In this document: positions 37,225 through 48,591 of the stretch, in pieces | Numbering within the stretch: the stretch's first letter is position 1 | How the letters are laid out: each line of letters begins with the position of its first letter | Source of the DNA: Eriocheir sinensis | Lineage: Eukaryota; Arthropoda; Malacostraca; Decapoda; Varunidae | Reading direction: 5' to 3' | NCBI RefSeq assembly: GCF_024679095.1 | Contig: NC_066576.1 | Coordinates: forward strand, 7,130,174 to 7,194,173 | Length of the DNA stretch: 64,000 nucleotides | The notes under the pieces: model-generated | Databases searched by the model: none | What the model saw: the letters and a program-made list of their open reading frames with translations, nothing else | What the model was told of the DNA's origin: nothing | Program-made: the position numbers and the translations under genes

Positions 37225-38050
37225 TGCCTGCATTGATTGAACTTGGTCAAGGACCCACACTGCCCCGTACCCTTACACACTTTCTCCTCCAGTGCCCAAG
37301 GTACCACTCTATACACTGTTCATAAAACCTCCCAGACCAACAGAGGCGGGCGTGGTACTTTTTCTGGAGTAGTGCGGTTGCAGTAGTGCAGTCCCATTTT
37401 TTTCTTTCTCAGTGCGGTACGCGGTGTGCGGTACTGCGGTGGTGGTAGTCAAAATAAAAAATACGTCCGTGCCTATCCTGGCTATCCAAACAAAGGAAAC
37501 ATGCTTAAAATAGTGCAATTGTCTTGGGTTGAGCGACGAACAGATTTACTCCGAGTTATTCGCGTTTGGTATTGAGGATATGTTAGCAACTTATCAGACA
37601 TGTCTGATGATGATTCAGCAACTAATAAAAAATATGTAAAACTGAGTAAGAGAATTTTGAACACTAACTGAAAAGTAAGAATGATTGAATCACTGATTCT
37701 GATGACTGAAACCAATTGACTGATCGAGTCCGATTCACTGTAAAATAAAAAATAAAAATAAACATTTCTGTGAGCATGCCGCACTGCAAATGTTGTCTTC
37801 GATAGTTTTCAAAGTACCGCAATAAAGTACCACAAGGTATTTTAGTGCTGTCCGTGGTAGTGCAGTATTTTCAGAAAATATGCGGTAGTGCGGTACTTTT
37901 TTTGTGATGCGGTACTACCGCATTAAGTACCGCACTTGCCCACCTCTGCTAACCAAGCTTCATATCCACAGACCATGACTAGAAGACCTACTTGGCAGTG
38001 ATGCCCTCAGCCCTGGTATTGCCTTCCAAGTCCCTAAAGCTCTGAGGAAG
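37225..38050 (+). pseudogene. LINE 3' coding tail split by a hAT-like element
   Basis: Before the insertion: HCPVPLHTFSSSAQGTTLY, recalling the HxLLxCP-Y zinc-knuckle-like end of LINE ORF2. After it (37957-38050): LLGSDALSPGIAFQVPKALRKK. The open frame ends just before the SANT/BESS start codon. Confidence 0.5.
37341..37948. mobile_element. hAT-like non-autonomous element, nested in a LINE tail
   Basis: Left end CAGAGGCGGGCGTGGTAC and right end complement CAGAGGTGGGCAAGTGCGGT fit the CAGNGGTGGGCAA type of hAT termini. Eight-base flanks CAGACCAA (37333-37340) and CTAACCAA (37949-37956) are similar, as expected for a decayed 8-bp duplication. Subterminal GTGCGGTAC-type repeats occur in both orientations. 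It has no transposase ORF. Confidence 0.75.
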
Positions 38051-38064
38051 AAGATTCATCTAGA

Positions 38065-39868
38065 ATGAGCCAATCCACGTCTTCCTTCCTCCTTTCCTCT
38101 ACCCGAGAAAAGGCAGCCTCCCTCTCCAATGCTCAGCGACAGACGCTGATGGATATTGTCTCTTCAAAGGAGGTCATTCATGAAATGTACATGAGCCATG
38201 AAGTCGTGGTACAGAAGCGAGCAGCTTGGAGGGAGGTGGCTGAAGAATTCAACATGTGCTACCCCTCAGATGAGCCCTTGACCGTGAGGAGGCTGAAGCG
38301 AGCTTGGGAATACTCAAAGAATCGGTAAGAGAGTTTGTATCCATATTGGCTGTGCATAAAGCAGCAGGTTTTGTTGTGTTATAGAGTGCATCCATACTTG
38401 GTTGTGTAAAGTCTGTGATCAGCTCACTTTAGAAGTAGGGTAATGTAATCTTGTATCCTTGTGCATCAATGTGTTGCTTGCGTGATTCAGTAATTAGTCT
38501 TCATACAATTATCTTTCCACAACTGTTTAGTTTGTTTTTTGAGATGAAGTTTTGTGTGTTATGAAAGAATCTGACATTCATCGTCTTCTGAAGTTCATGT
38601 TTTATATAAGTTCTGAAAAATTTCAAATGAATTAAATCTGTCTGCCAAGTAACTGCTTATCTAGTGACTGTTTGAGAGGCAAGGGAGCGAACATGCTGGT
38701 TATAGTTTTTGGTGAACGAGTTAATATTATTACTGTTGGCAGCCTCTTCCGGCAATTCGTTCCACTTGTTTTAGGGAGTTACTGTTTCATGTGGTGTGTT
38801 AGGATGAGGTGGAGAAGGTAATGAAAGCATGTATTTATCTATTTGTATTTACCTATTTGTAGTCTGCCGGGCCCGAGCTAAGTTCTAATAGTCCCGTCTC
38901 CATATCTACATTCATCCAGCCTTTCCTTCATTTGCTGGACACTGGTCGCCTCCACCACCTCCTCCTGTAAGCTGTTCCTTGTGTTAACACTTCTATGTGT
39001 TGTGAAAAAAAACAAAAAAACAAAAAACACCTCAAAAAGGTTCCTTTATTAAGTTTCTTTCCATGCCCTCTCAGCCCCTGCGTTCTTGCAGTTGAGAAGA
39101 GATCATCTCTATCCACCTCATCAAACTTATTTACCAACTTTACAGCATGATCAGATTTCCTCTCTCCCTTCTTTGTTCCAGTGTTGTCAATTTCATCTCC
39201 TTCAATCTGTCTTCATACGTCATATTTGAGAGTTCTGGGACCATTTCAGTTGCAATTCTCTGTATCCTTTCAAAATTTCTGATATCCTTTTTGTGAGGCA
39301 ACCACACACGTGCAGCATATTCAAGTTTTGGTCTTATCAATGTCGTTATTATTTTTTCATAATTTATTTGTCCATAAAATGGATTGATACACTTATATTT
39401 TGCATCATCCTGTAGGTTTCTCAAAACAGCTTGTTTATGTGTTTTTCTGGGGATAGTGTGTCTTGCATCGCTACTCCCAAATCTTTTTCTTCAAGTACCA
39501 CCTTTAAGTTTTCTTTTCCCATCCTGTATGTTTTCCTTGGTCTTTTTTTACTTTTCCCCATTTCCATAACGTGGCATTTGTTGATTAGACTGGTGAATGC
39601 ACTCTACAGAAGCATCTGTATGTATTAGGATAGTTTATACACTGATGTACTAAGTTGATGACATCAGCTTTTTGTTAACGATCCTGTGCTGTCAGTTTTA
39701 GGGGTCGCTGACACCACGGGTTATGCTGTCAAATTTTCACCCATCATCAACTTTTCAATTTTTCCATATTTAATTTTCAATGATTTTGTAATAGAGGAGA
39801 GCACATTTAGATCAAGGAACGCTGAACGGGGCACCGTGGTGAAGAGTGTGGGCTCTGCAGGGAGTGTG

Positions 39869-39911
<43 letters not shown>

Positions 39912-42256
39912 AGAGTGGAGAGAAGCTTTAAATAAAAATTGCCACCAACACTTTCCCCAACAAGGCCCAGAGGGAATTGTTCTCCAGGCACCCGTCCACA
40001 GGACCATTTTTCCTCATTACATAAACAACAGTGAGTTCATGTATATGTAATGTATTTATTAGTGCTTCTTTGTATTTCAGAGACAAAAGAGAATGGGAAA
40101 ACTATGCCAAACAGTTAAGAGAAAATGGTGTAGCTCCTCCACCAACCGTCAAAAAGTCTCAGCCAAAGGTGCGGCCAATGTCCAGCAGCATGCTGGCTCA
40201 CTACGCTGACAACCAGTACGACAGTTTCCTCCGTGACATCCCTGACCCAGCGGACAGAACATCTGGTGAGTCATCTCGCTTTTTTTTATATTTTTTATTG
40301 GCCAATGGTGGCAGTAGGCTTCTTGCTTGGCTCATGCTGTCCCCTGGAGCTCAACCTGATCCTCTTGAGAGTTTCACTAGAGTTTGGGTTGACAGGTGGT
40401 CATCAGGACAGCTTGTGTGTTGTCTTAGGCCACTCTGCTTTGACTAAAATTGATCAGCTTGTATACCGGTGGGCGGGACTTAAACCCGGGTCGTCCAGGA
40501 CACTGTGCCTGTACACTGATGTTACGTCCCAAGCCGAAAGGTAGTTGAGTAAATTATGATGCACAATTGTCTAGGAGCGAAAGGTTAGTACAACGGGGGT
40601 CCAGCTGGCTGACGAAACACAACCAGAAAGTTACGAGAGAAAAAAATCACAGCAATTAAATAACCTGGTTGATGATGAGGATGTTTTTTTTACTACAGCA
40701 GAGGAGTCCGTTCAAGGGCATAAAAAAGGTAACAAATGTGGAAAAAAAGCCCACTACTCACTGCTCCTATAAAGAGTTAGAGGAGTGGCCGAAAGAGAGG
40801 TCAGTTTCGGGAGGAGAGGTGCCCTTTTTGAAGTCAAGTTTGTTGTCTTGCCTGGCTTGAGTCTAGTGTTGCACATATTATTTATTATTATATTAGATAA
40901 ACGTATGAAATTATCTGAATCTGTGATAAAATTATAGTTAGTTCATCTGCTTTGCCCCCACTCCTTCCCTTCAATTCCCGGGCGGAGTGGAAAAATTTGG
41001 GCGGCTTTTCCGATACCCTACGCCCCTGTCCACCCAGCAGTGAATGGGTACCAGGTATTAATCGGGGGTTGTGTCCTGTCTCCTGGGATCTGTTCCCTTC
41101 TCCTATAACTCCTTCCCCTTCTGTCTCTCCGGCATATGACCACAGATGTTGCGCTGACTAAACGAAACTTTCCAACTTTCCTTCCCTTCAAAGCTTTCTT
41201 TACTTCATCTACTGTTACATTGGGAGCTTCCAGGCTCAGCGAATCATTTTCTTCACCACCATCCTCCTGCTCACCCTGGTCATGGTATAATTTAACATAG
41301 AATTTATTGCAACTCTAAAGCTACCTCAGTAATAATATCTGTGACATTTCCATTTGCATCTTTTAGAGCAAAAGATTGAGATTTGTCACTCCCCACCTTC
41401 TATCTTCTCTTGGTTGTTTTCACGCTTCTGCCATTCCTTAACACCTTCTCTTCGGGGTTCTGCTTATGGGCACGGTATGGTGTATGAGAAGCCTACACTT
41501 TTAAAACTATGTCAGGAATTAGGTGTCCGATGTCAAATATTTTTAGTCATTAATGAATGCAGTGATACTCAAAGGGCATGAGTCTATGTTATGATGTATT
41601 TTCCTTTACCAGGGCTGAAGGTCAAGGAGTGGTTGGCTTCACCCAGCAGCCAACACCAGAAGGACTTGGGGGACTTCACTGGTCAGGAGGAAGCCAGTAG
41701 AAAAGGGACAGTGAGTAACATGGAAGATGATAAGGCCAGTGCAGGTGCTGAGGATGGGTACAGCCAGGAGGAGGACAATGTGGTTCCCCAAAAGAAGCAG
41801 AAATGTAGTAATGGTAAAGACCCTCCATCCATTAGCAAGAATTGTGCCAAACAAGACAATAGACGCGTTGCCAAGAAACCATCGCTAGAACCCACAAAGC
41901 CTCCGCAGAAAGCATTCTATATAGTAAGGAAAGAGCCTCTGGAAAGCAACAAGAAGGAAGAAAAGTCTCCTGACCCCACTGACCTGTTCTTTCAGAGTAT
42001 TGCAGCCACTATCAAGAGATTTACTCCCTATCATCAAAGTTTATGCAAAAGTAAAGTTTTTGCAGTCGTCTCCGAGATAGAGATGAAAGAAATATTGGAG
42101 CAAGATCCATCTGCAGCATCAGTCCTGGCAACTCCTGACTACACAGCGGGAGACTCCACATTACAGAACTCTCAGGCAATGGACTCCTCACCATCATTAA
42201 CAGCTGACCATTCAGAGGAAGCCTTGGAGTTTAAGTTTCAATACGAGGAGCTCTAA
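38065..42256 (+). CDS. Myb/SANT-like and BESS-motif protein, probable transcription regulator (3 exons)
   Basis: Exons 38065-38324, 40081-40265 and 41613-42256 join in frame to 362 aa (1089 nt including TAA) with GTAAGA/CAG and GTGAGT/CAG junctions. Residues about 17-105 (LSNAQRQTLMDIV ... KRAAWREVAEEFN ... LTVRRLKRAWEYSKNRDKREW) look like the Myb/SANT-like DNA-binding family used by regulatory proteins of the apontic/MSANTD type, with conserved Trp residues spaced as expected. The middle is acidic and lysine-rich, low complexity, with a possible nuclear signal (PQKKQK). Residues about 255-290 (DPTDLFFQSIAATIKRFTPYHQSLCKSKVFAVV) resemble a BESS protein-interaction motif. The start is the first ATG after an in-frame stop at 38035-38037. 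The 5' flank is a LINE tail split by a hAT-like element, so the real 5' UTR may start further up. No specific orthologue is recognised. Function is inferred from domains only. Confidence 0.8.
38825..39595 (-). pseudogene. LINE ORF2 C-terminal fragment in the SANT/BESS gene intron
   Basis: Minus strand: YRMGKENLKVVLEEKDLGVAM (39540-39460), then with a frame change YEKIITTLIRPKLEYAARVWLPHKKDIRNFERIQRIA and RLKEMKLTTLEQRRERGNL, then VNKFDEVDRDDLFS. This is the thumb and C-terminal segment of a CR1/Jockey-like LINE. An A-rich run at 39006-39030 disrupts the end. Confidence 0.8.
40285..40545 (-). repeat. SINE-B, diverged copy
   Basis: Diverged antisense copy inside the first long intron of the SANT/BESS gene, starting 20 nt after the 40266 donor. 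Recognisable parts are GGCTCATGCTG, GGTGGTCATCAGGACAGC, TTAGGCCACTC and a decayed B box. Confidence 0.65.
40970..41185 (+). repeat. tRNA-Val-like SINE, copy 5 (5'-truncated)
   Basis: Begins within the B-box region (ATTCCCGGGCGGAGTGG) and keeps the full body and tail ending CTTTCCAACTTTCC. It lies in the second intron of the SANT/BESS gene. Confidence 0.85.
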
Positions 42257-42366
42257 ACACTTGAAACACACAAACACAAATGATTCCCCTTATGTAATAT
42301 TTGTATTCTAAGTAAATTAACAAAAGTAATGCATGGAGTTTGATGTTCATCTACCGTCTGACTACA

Positions 42367-42627
42367 GCCCGACTTTGCTACAAGTAACGGGCCAAATTTG
42401 TGGCTTTACCGTGTAGCAGCGACGGGCCAAATTTGTGGCTTTACCGTGTAGCAGCGACGGGCCAAATTTGTGCCATGATATAAACCCCTCAAAATAGATG
42501 ATACATAAACTGATCACAAATGCTTCGATATACATTAGGAAATGGTTTGTGTGAGTGATGATTTTTTCTCATTTTTCTCGCTTAGAGGTACCATTAAGAA
42601 ACATGATCCCCGCTGCTACCGCGTTGA
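42367..42627 (+). mobile_element. TTAA/CCC MITE, copy 8, 3' flank of the SANT/BESS gene
   Basis: The body and two internal 35-bp units are clear, but the ends have decayed (left GCCCGACTTTGCTACAAG, right CGCTGCTACCGCGTTGAA). It starts about 110 nt after the stop codon and could lie within the 3' UTR. Confidence 0.78.
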
Positions 42628-42750
42628 ATCAAATTAATTGAGAATCTTATGAATGATATATCTAATACTTGCTGGACCTCTAATTATCTAAAGTTGCTAT
42701 ACACCAAACTGCCCGAGAAGCCTTGCCCCGTCTATCATAACTGTGGGAGC

Positions 42751-43043
42751 TGATTGGTTGGGAAAGTTGGAAAGTTTCGTTTAGTCGGCGCAACATCTGT
42801 GGTCATATGCCGGAGAGAGACAGGAGGGGAAGGAATTATAGGAGAAGGAAACAGATCCCAGGAGACGGGACACAACCCCCGATTAATACCTGGTACCCAT
42901 TCACTGCTGGGTGGACTGGGGCGTAGGGTATCGGAAAAGCCGCCCAAATTTTTCCACTCCACCCGGGAATCGAACCCGGGCTCTCTCGGTTGCGAGCCAA
43001 GTGTGCTAACCACTGCACCACGAAGCCCCCGTGATTGGTTGGG
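42751..43043 (-). repeat. tRNA-Val-like SINE, copy 6, with perfect 12-bp target duplication
   Basis: A full-length antisense copy flanked by TGATTGGTTGGG at 42751-42762 and 43032-43043. The intact duplication and the consensus-like body suggest a recent insertion. Confidence 0.9.
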
Positions 43044-43049
43044 TGAAAG

Positions 43050-43980
43050 GAGGTCATTTTTACCTTTGAGAGAGGGGGAGGGAGGCGTTGGAGCTTCTGG
43101 ACCAATTTAGTGTATGGAGATTATATTTTTTTTATAGTTTTAATTCTGTCGCCTCCCTGAATGATCAAATAACTTCAATAAGCGAGCACAGAGTTGCATC
43201 TAAAAAGGTTCCGATCCAGACCTAAGTTAAAGTATTGTGTTTAGGGGAGTGTGAGGCAGCTTGTAACTGTAAGCAGATTGTATAAAAACTATCATTGTTG
43301 GTCACATGAGCATACAAGAGAGTCCTGTAGTTCTTATATCTAAATTAGTGCTCTAGGCGGCTTTTTTTTACAGCAGAGTCAGTTCAAGGGCATAAAAAAG
43401 GTAATAAATGTGTAAAAAAGGCCCGCTACTAGGAGGGTAAACTTATTGTGCTACTGAAAGGGAATTTGATGGCTTCCCCCCCAAAAAAGAAATTGTGGTT
43501 AAGTAAACTCTCACGTCACTCACCTTAGTTAGGGTGGCCACCTCGGATGATACAGACACCCAAAGTCTATATACACCAAGTCAAGTCATGCGCAGTTTTG
43601 ACACCACCGCCGTTTGTAGGCATTGAAATTACAGTCACGCAATAGCACAATAAAAGACATTTTTTCGTCAGTGGCTTGCCTGAATGCGCGGTGAAAGAAG
43701 GCGAGAATGCACATCCAAAGTGCACACACGACCCCAACTTTAGTCACCCCTGAACTGGCGGGTATTTGGCTTCAAGTGACGTCATCCCGCTGCTCCACCC
43801 CAAACCGCCCCTACGCGTGCTGGTCGCAGTTTGAAACAAGAATAATTAACCATTTCAACGATAACAACATGAGTCAGCACGAATGGAAACGCACAACCAG
43901 TATAGTTAGCGGGCGCCCGGCAACCCCAACAGGCCCAGACCAGGGAACACAACAGCGAAGATGGCAGCCCAAGAAACAAA
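43050..43980. other. Intergenic, no gene seen
   Basis: Contains ORF-poor unique sequence and a short piece (AATTAACCATTTCAACGATA, about 43842-43864) matching the interior of the GTTGCCAGATTGTCGTACTC TIR family. A CAGCAGAGTCAGTTCAAGGG block at 43371-43392 recurs at about 40690-40715 and 58732-58755, so it is part of another dispersed repeat. Confidence 0.45.
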
Positions 43981-43986
43981 ACAAAA

Positions 43987-44206
43987 GACCCGTATTCTCA
44001 AACCTTCCGGCGCCCAATCACACATATTTTACAAGGCTTTCGCAGGCGTTTCGGGCATTTTCAGGGGTAGTTTAATGGCCCTGGTGGTCGTTTAACTCTT
44101 CTTCTGTACCATGAATGTGAAAAAATCCTCATGAAAGCCCGATTAATCTCCATTTTGACCTTTGAAAATAGTTAATGTGAGAAATGGAGGCGTTTGAGAA
44201 TACCGC
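43987..44206. mobile_element. TIR element of the GGTCGTATT family
   Basis: Left end GACCCGTATTCTCAAACC and right end GGCGTTTGAGAATACCG. The interior shares ACAAGGCTTTCGCAGGCG, AGGGGTAGTTTAATGGCC and TTTGACCTTTGAAAATAG with the other family members, in reverse orientation to the 53.5-kb copy. Confidence 0.72.
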
Positions 44207-44631
44207 GCAAAACCATCACACCAAGAGGAGAACAAACCAATCCACTGTCACGCCCCCAAGTCACCATTTAACCTCCAACCTCGAACCACACCAACAGCTG
44301 ACCACCTGAGTGTTGCCCAAAATGGCTCCCTCGTCATTTCAACAGCTTCGCCAACTGCTCCGCTTTCCTGAATCAGTCTCGAACATCCAAGCAGTTGAGC
44401 CTAAACTACCAATTACGTGAAATATCTAATTACACCACAGAAATAGATATAATAACCCTTACTCGAACTGTTCATGGCTTTCACTTCAATTTTCCTCAAT
44501 ACCTCCTTTGTCAAAACTCCCTCATTTCATAATTTGTATGTGATGGTTCCTTTGCCTCATCATGCACTTAATTCTCATTCAACTTTCAATTCAATGATCC
44601 TTGTTTTTTTTTCTTGTTTTTTTCTTTACGT

Positions 44632-44742
44632 CTACGCCTATAGCGCCGGTAGGCTTCCTTGAGGGGCCTGGATGGTGTTCGGCCCCAGCCCGTCATGGCG
44701 CAGGCAAGTGTTTATAGTGGCGCCATCTTCTCTTGGCGTTGT
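44632..44742 (-). repeat. SINE-B 3' fragment
   Basis: Only the 3' third of the element is present: CTATAGCGCCGGTAGGC to TTTATAGTGGCGCCATC on the plus strand. The rest was lost by 5' truncation. Confidence 0.75.
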
Positions 44743-45057
44743 CATGTCTATAGAAAAGTTTGGGTTCATTATGACATTTCTTTCAAAGTTCTTTTCTTCC
44801 TCTTTTTGGATTCGCACGTGTAGTATTTTCTTGCTAATTAATCTATAGTTCTCCCTCATTCTGGTGTTTCTCATCAATATGCTCCATGCAAGATTTTTAT
44901 TTCATTTTTCTTAACTGTTTCAAACCTCGTATACTGAACCAATCATTTTAATTCTCGGTTTTGGTCATTCTTGGCACATTGCTTTCCCATTCCTTCATCA
45001 TATATCATTAGTAAACACTCCCATATATGACGATACACTTTTTGGTCTTTTATTTCC

Positions 45058-45295
45058 TTTTTTCTTGTTTTTTTCGACTTTTTATCAATGTTACTTCATG
45101 TTCATCATCTTCATCTTGACTCCTCTTGTATACCTCGCCTCCATATCTCCCTTCCTCTTCTTTTTTCCCTCTCATCATTTCTCTAAATATACTTGCGTCT
45201 TTTTCTCGTTACTCTCACTCCTCTTTTATCTTGTCTTTTTCGACTTTTTATCAATGTTACTTCATGTTCATCTTTATCTTGACTCCTCTTGTAAG
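45058..45295. repeat. Direct duplication of a 60-bp T-rich segment
   Basis: TTTTTCGACTTTTTATCAAT and TTGACTCCTCTTGTA at 45072-45133 recur at 45236-45294 with a small deletion. Confidence 0.75.
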
Positions 45296-45822
45296 TTTAC
45301 TAAAGTAGAAACGGTCTTGTTGGCATATGATTTGATATATAACTTCATTTAGGTTTAAAGACTGACCCCCTAGCATAGACCACATATAGGATCTGTGGGG
45401 CCTGAATATCTATGTAAATCTATGTACAAAAGTGTCTATATACGAAAGAGGATAAAAAAAATTGCAGTTCGCGTTGACAGCAGTGATGAATCGTCGCTCG
45501 GGTAAGAGGTTCATCGTCCGCGCAGAGGTCCATTAACGGTCTGCCCGGAAGAAAGGCTGTATACCTGTTTTTGTGAAGGTGAAGGACAGACAGGTAAGTA
45601 AGGGCATGTGTGTGTGCGCTCCTTATTCGTGGTGTCTGTGGCCTGAGTGCATGGTGGAACTATTGAAAGTCAGCCACAACGAGAACAGCGAAGAAGAGAA
45701 ACAATCCAAGAGGGACTCACATTAAGGAACGGAGCACAATTAAGTCATTCGTATCATTATATTCGAGGTAGAAAATGAACCACTTCAAGAACAACGGAGA
45801 AAACACAGCTAGCGGAGAACCT

Positions 45823-46043
45823 AATCGTATTATAAAACATTTCGCCGCCCAAGAACACACATTTGACAAGGCTTTCGTAGAGTTGAAGGCATTTCCAGGG
45901 GTAGTCTTATGGCCCTGGTGGTAGTCTGACCCTTCCTCTGTACCGTGAAGCTGAAGAAACACTCATTAGAACCCGATTGACCCCCTCTTTGACCTTTAGA
46001 AATAGCTGATGTGATAGGCCAAAGTGTTTACAATACCGACCTA
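45823..46043. mobile_element. TIR element of the GGTCGTATT family
   Basis: Left end AATCGTATTATAAAACATTT and right end AAGTGTTTACAATACCGACC, with the interior blocks TTTGACAAGGCTTTCGTAG and CCAGGGGTAGTCTTATGG. Confidence 0.75.
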
Positions 46044-47020
46044 TCAGCGGACCAATTAGCTTCCGGCAAATGAAGTTCCTCCTCCGCTAACTTCAAGTCC
46101 GCTAAAAAATTATACAGGTTTGTTCGATCTTGTCAGTTGTGGGCAGACACAGCACCAGTTGAGCCCCATGACGCAATAATTCCACGGCTTCCACTTTTGG
46201 GTAAATTACGCCTTAAAGTAGGGTAATTAGACAGTTATTAGGGAAAGTTTTGGGTATTTTAGGGTAATGCATCTTCCAAATAAAACAAACAAATAGACAG
46301 TCACAAGAACAACAGGAACACATCACACACACGTAACATAGGCGATGACAAGGCAAACCCACCTACCATTTTGTGATCTGATCTGCTGACGTCAATCCTT
46401 CACCGCCACCACGATCGGCCTTCCACGGGTGCCCTGGCCGAGGAGAGCCGCCCCGCCCCGCCCCGCCGCCCTGCCACGCCCACCTCCTGCTGCCTTGTGC
46501 CGGAAGTGTTGGTGGAGGGGCAGGTGGCGCTTGTAAGGGACTGCCGGGGAGGGACGAGATAGATATAGTTAGGTAGTTATAAGTAGTTAGATAAGTAGGT
46601 AGCTATAGATAGGTAAATATAGAGTAACGCACTGCATCGAAGTGGATCCAGGTCAGGTTAGGATCTCACCTTCTCTTCCTCACCAAACACAGGTTTCTGA
46701 GGCCACTGACAGCCGTGCATTGAGGCAGCAAGCACAGACAGCCTCAAGCAACCCTCGCTCGCTGTGTTTCCGTGATCCAGGCTGAAGGTGACCCGCGCCA
46801 GGCCTGTCTTGATGTACGTCAGAGTTTTTAATCGTCGTGTTGGTATTTAAGAACAGTTGTGTGGATAGTGTGTTTCGTAATTCCATTTTTGGGAAGGAAA
46901 TAGTATTGGATTTTTATAAAGTTAAGTCGCTTTATTACAAACTTAATCGTAAAATATTATATAAAACAATGCCAAAACTAACTAATCTCGACTGATCTTC
47001 TTTTCTGCGTACGCCATGAA
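46044..47020. other. Intergenic, GC-rich patch, no gene seen
   Basis: 46430-46490 is GC-rich with CCGCC repeats and 46556-46625 is a TAGNTAG-like simple stretch. No conserved protein is encoded. The GC patch could be a promoter of an unseen transcript, but there is no supporting exon. Confidence 0.35.
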
Positions 47021-47024
47021 ACCA

Positions 47025-47560
47025 AACCACACTCATTATAACCCGATTGTAGGAGTTTCCGTGAGTAGGGTTTGGGGCATTTGTAGGAGTTTGGGGCATT
47101 TCCAGGGGTAGTTTTAGGACCCTTCTTGTAGTGTGCCCTGTCTTCTGTACCGTGAACCTCAAACCACACTCATTATAACCCGATTGTAGGAGTTTGGGGC
47201 ATTTCCAGGGGTAGTTTTATGACCCTTCTCGTAGTCTGCCCTTTCTTCTGTACCGTGAACCTCAAACCACACTCATTATAACCCGATTGTAGGAGTTTGG
47301 GGCATTTCCAGGGGTAGTTTTATGACCCTTCTGGTAGTCTGCCCTTTCTTCTGTACCGTGAACCTCAAACCACACTCATTATAACCCGATTGTAGGAGTT
47401 TGGGGCATTTCCAGGGGTAGTTTTATAACCCTTCTCGTAGTGTGCCCTGTCTTCTGTACCATGATCCTTAAACCAAAACTCATTATAACCCGATTGATCT
47501 TCTTTTCTGCCTTTGGAGATTGCTGATGTGTGAAGCTGAAGCGGTTGAGAATACAGGACA
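47025..47560. repeat. 103-bp minisatellite derived from the GGTCGTATT family interior
   Basis: Units starting CCTCAAACCACACTC recur at 47157, 47260 and 47363 (period 103), with partial units on both sides. Each contains ATTATAACCCGATTG, GGCATTTCCAGGGGTAGTTT and TTCTGTACCGTGAACC, which are the interior blocks of the TIR family. The right end near 47535-47560 (AAGCGGTTGAGAATACAGG) resembles a family terminus. Confidence 0.78.
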
Positions 47561-47693
47561 CAGTTTGCTCCCGCTCCGAATCGTGAGTCTGCTGGTATTC
47601 ATGTTCCGCGGGTCACTGAACTTGGCAGGGCGGGGCGACGGGTTATATATGAGGCGTGACTAAGATTCCGGGAGATTTTTGTGTTTTTATAGC

Positions 47694-47749
<56 letters not shown>

Positions 47750-48104
47750 CTTTGATAAAGAAATGTAGGAGCCGCTTGGAAAATGTGAAAATTAGATTGG
47801 AAGGGGAAAGAAAAGGAGGAAGAGAATGACGAAGGAAATAGTTTTAGTGAAAGAAGAAATCAAGTCGTAAAATAATTATGAGAAGGAAAAGCCCAGAGGG
47901 ATAAAGGAAAATGAAGGGAAAGAGAAGAGAGGAGAAAAGTCGGCGATAGAAATAATTTAGTCAGAGGTGAAAAAAAAGAATGAAAATAACTGGAAGGTGA
48001 TAACATGAACTTGGAGACTGAGGAGGACGAATGGGAAGACAGAGAGTGGAGAGAAAGAATAGGCAGGGAATAGAAGAGGGATGAGGAAGAGGAAGAGAAA
48101 AGTA

Positions 48105-48290
48105 CCCAGGCTCACTCGAAAGACTACCCACGTGCTGCCCAGTTCTTCAATCAACCCTAACTTCAGTGACTTGGCGAAGAGACACCGAGGGGCAGCATAG
48201 GCCTAGCAAGTCATATACCACTTCACGTCCGTATAATTAATTCTCCTGCGCCGCTGACGGAAAGTTAAAAAAAAAAAAAAAAAAAATCAC
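48105..48290 (+). repeat. SINE-B-like degenerate body with poly(A)
   Basis: The segment contains CTACCCACGTGCTGCCC, CATCAACC-like and GGGGCAGCATAGGCC blocks that align with the SINE-B body, then CCTGCGCC and a run of about 19 A at 48269-48287. The head is not recognisable. Confidence 0.5.
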
Positions 48291-48591
48291 AAGGTTTAAA
48301 ACTACCTCAGACAACGTTACAAACACCTAAGTACCAAGGTTCATGACCCCGAGGGAAGAAGAAAATTCAAATGTTGCTAAGGTGAACATCCTCTGGGACG
48401 CGAACCAGGAAGTGGGCTGCGGCGTGTCGGGGAGCTCGAGGGGGGAGGGAGAGAGATAGGAAGTAGGCGAGAGGGGCGGCAGGAGGCTTTTCGAATTGGT
48501 GTTTTGCATCGACTTATCACGCGAGGGGTGGAAGCGAGCCGTGAACGCGTGATGAGGGTGGCGGGCATTAAGGACGAGGACGCTTCATGAT

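Noticed and set aside
46430..46500. CpG-rich patch as promoter of a gene
   Set aside because: No downstream exon on either strand with conserved coding content within several kilobases.
48327..48568. Minus-strand Pro/Ser-rich frames near 48.4 kb as a gene
   Set aside because: Short, no splice partners, no recognisable domain; composition follows local GC-rich sequence.
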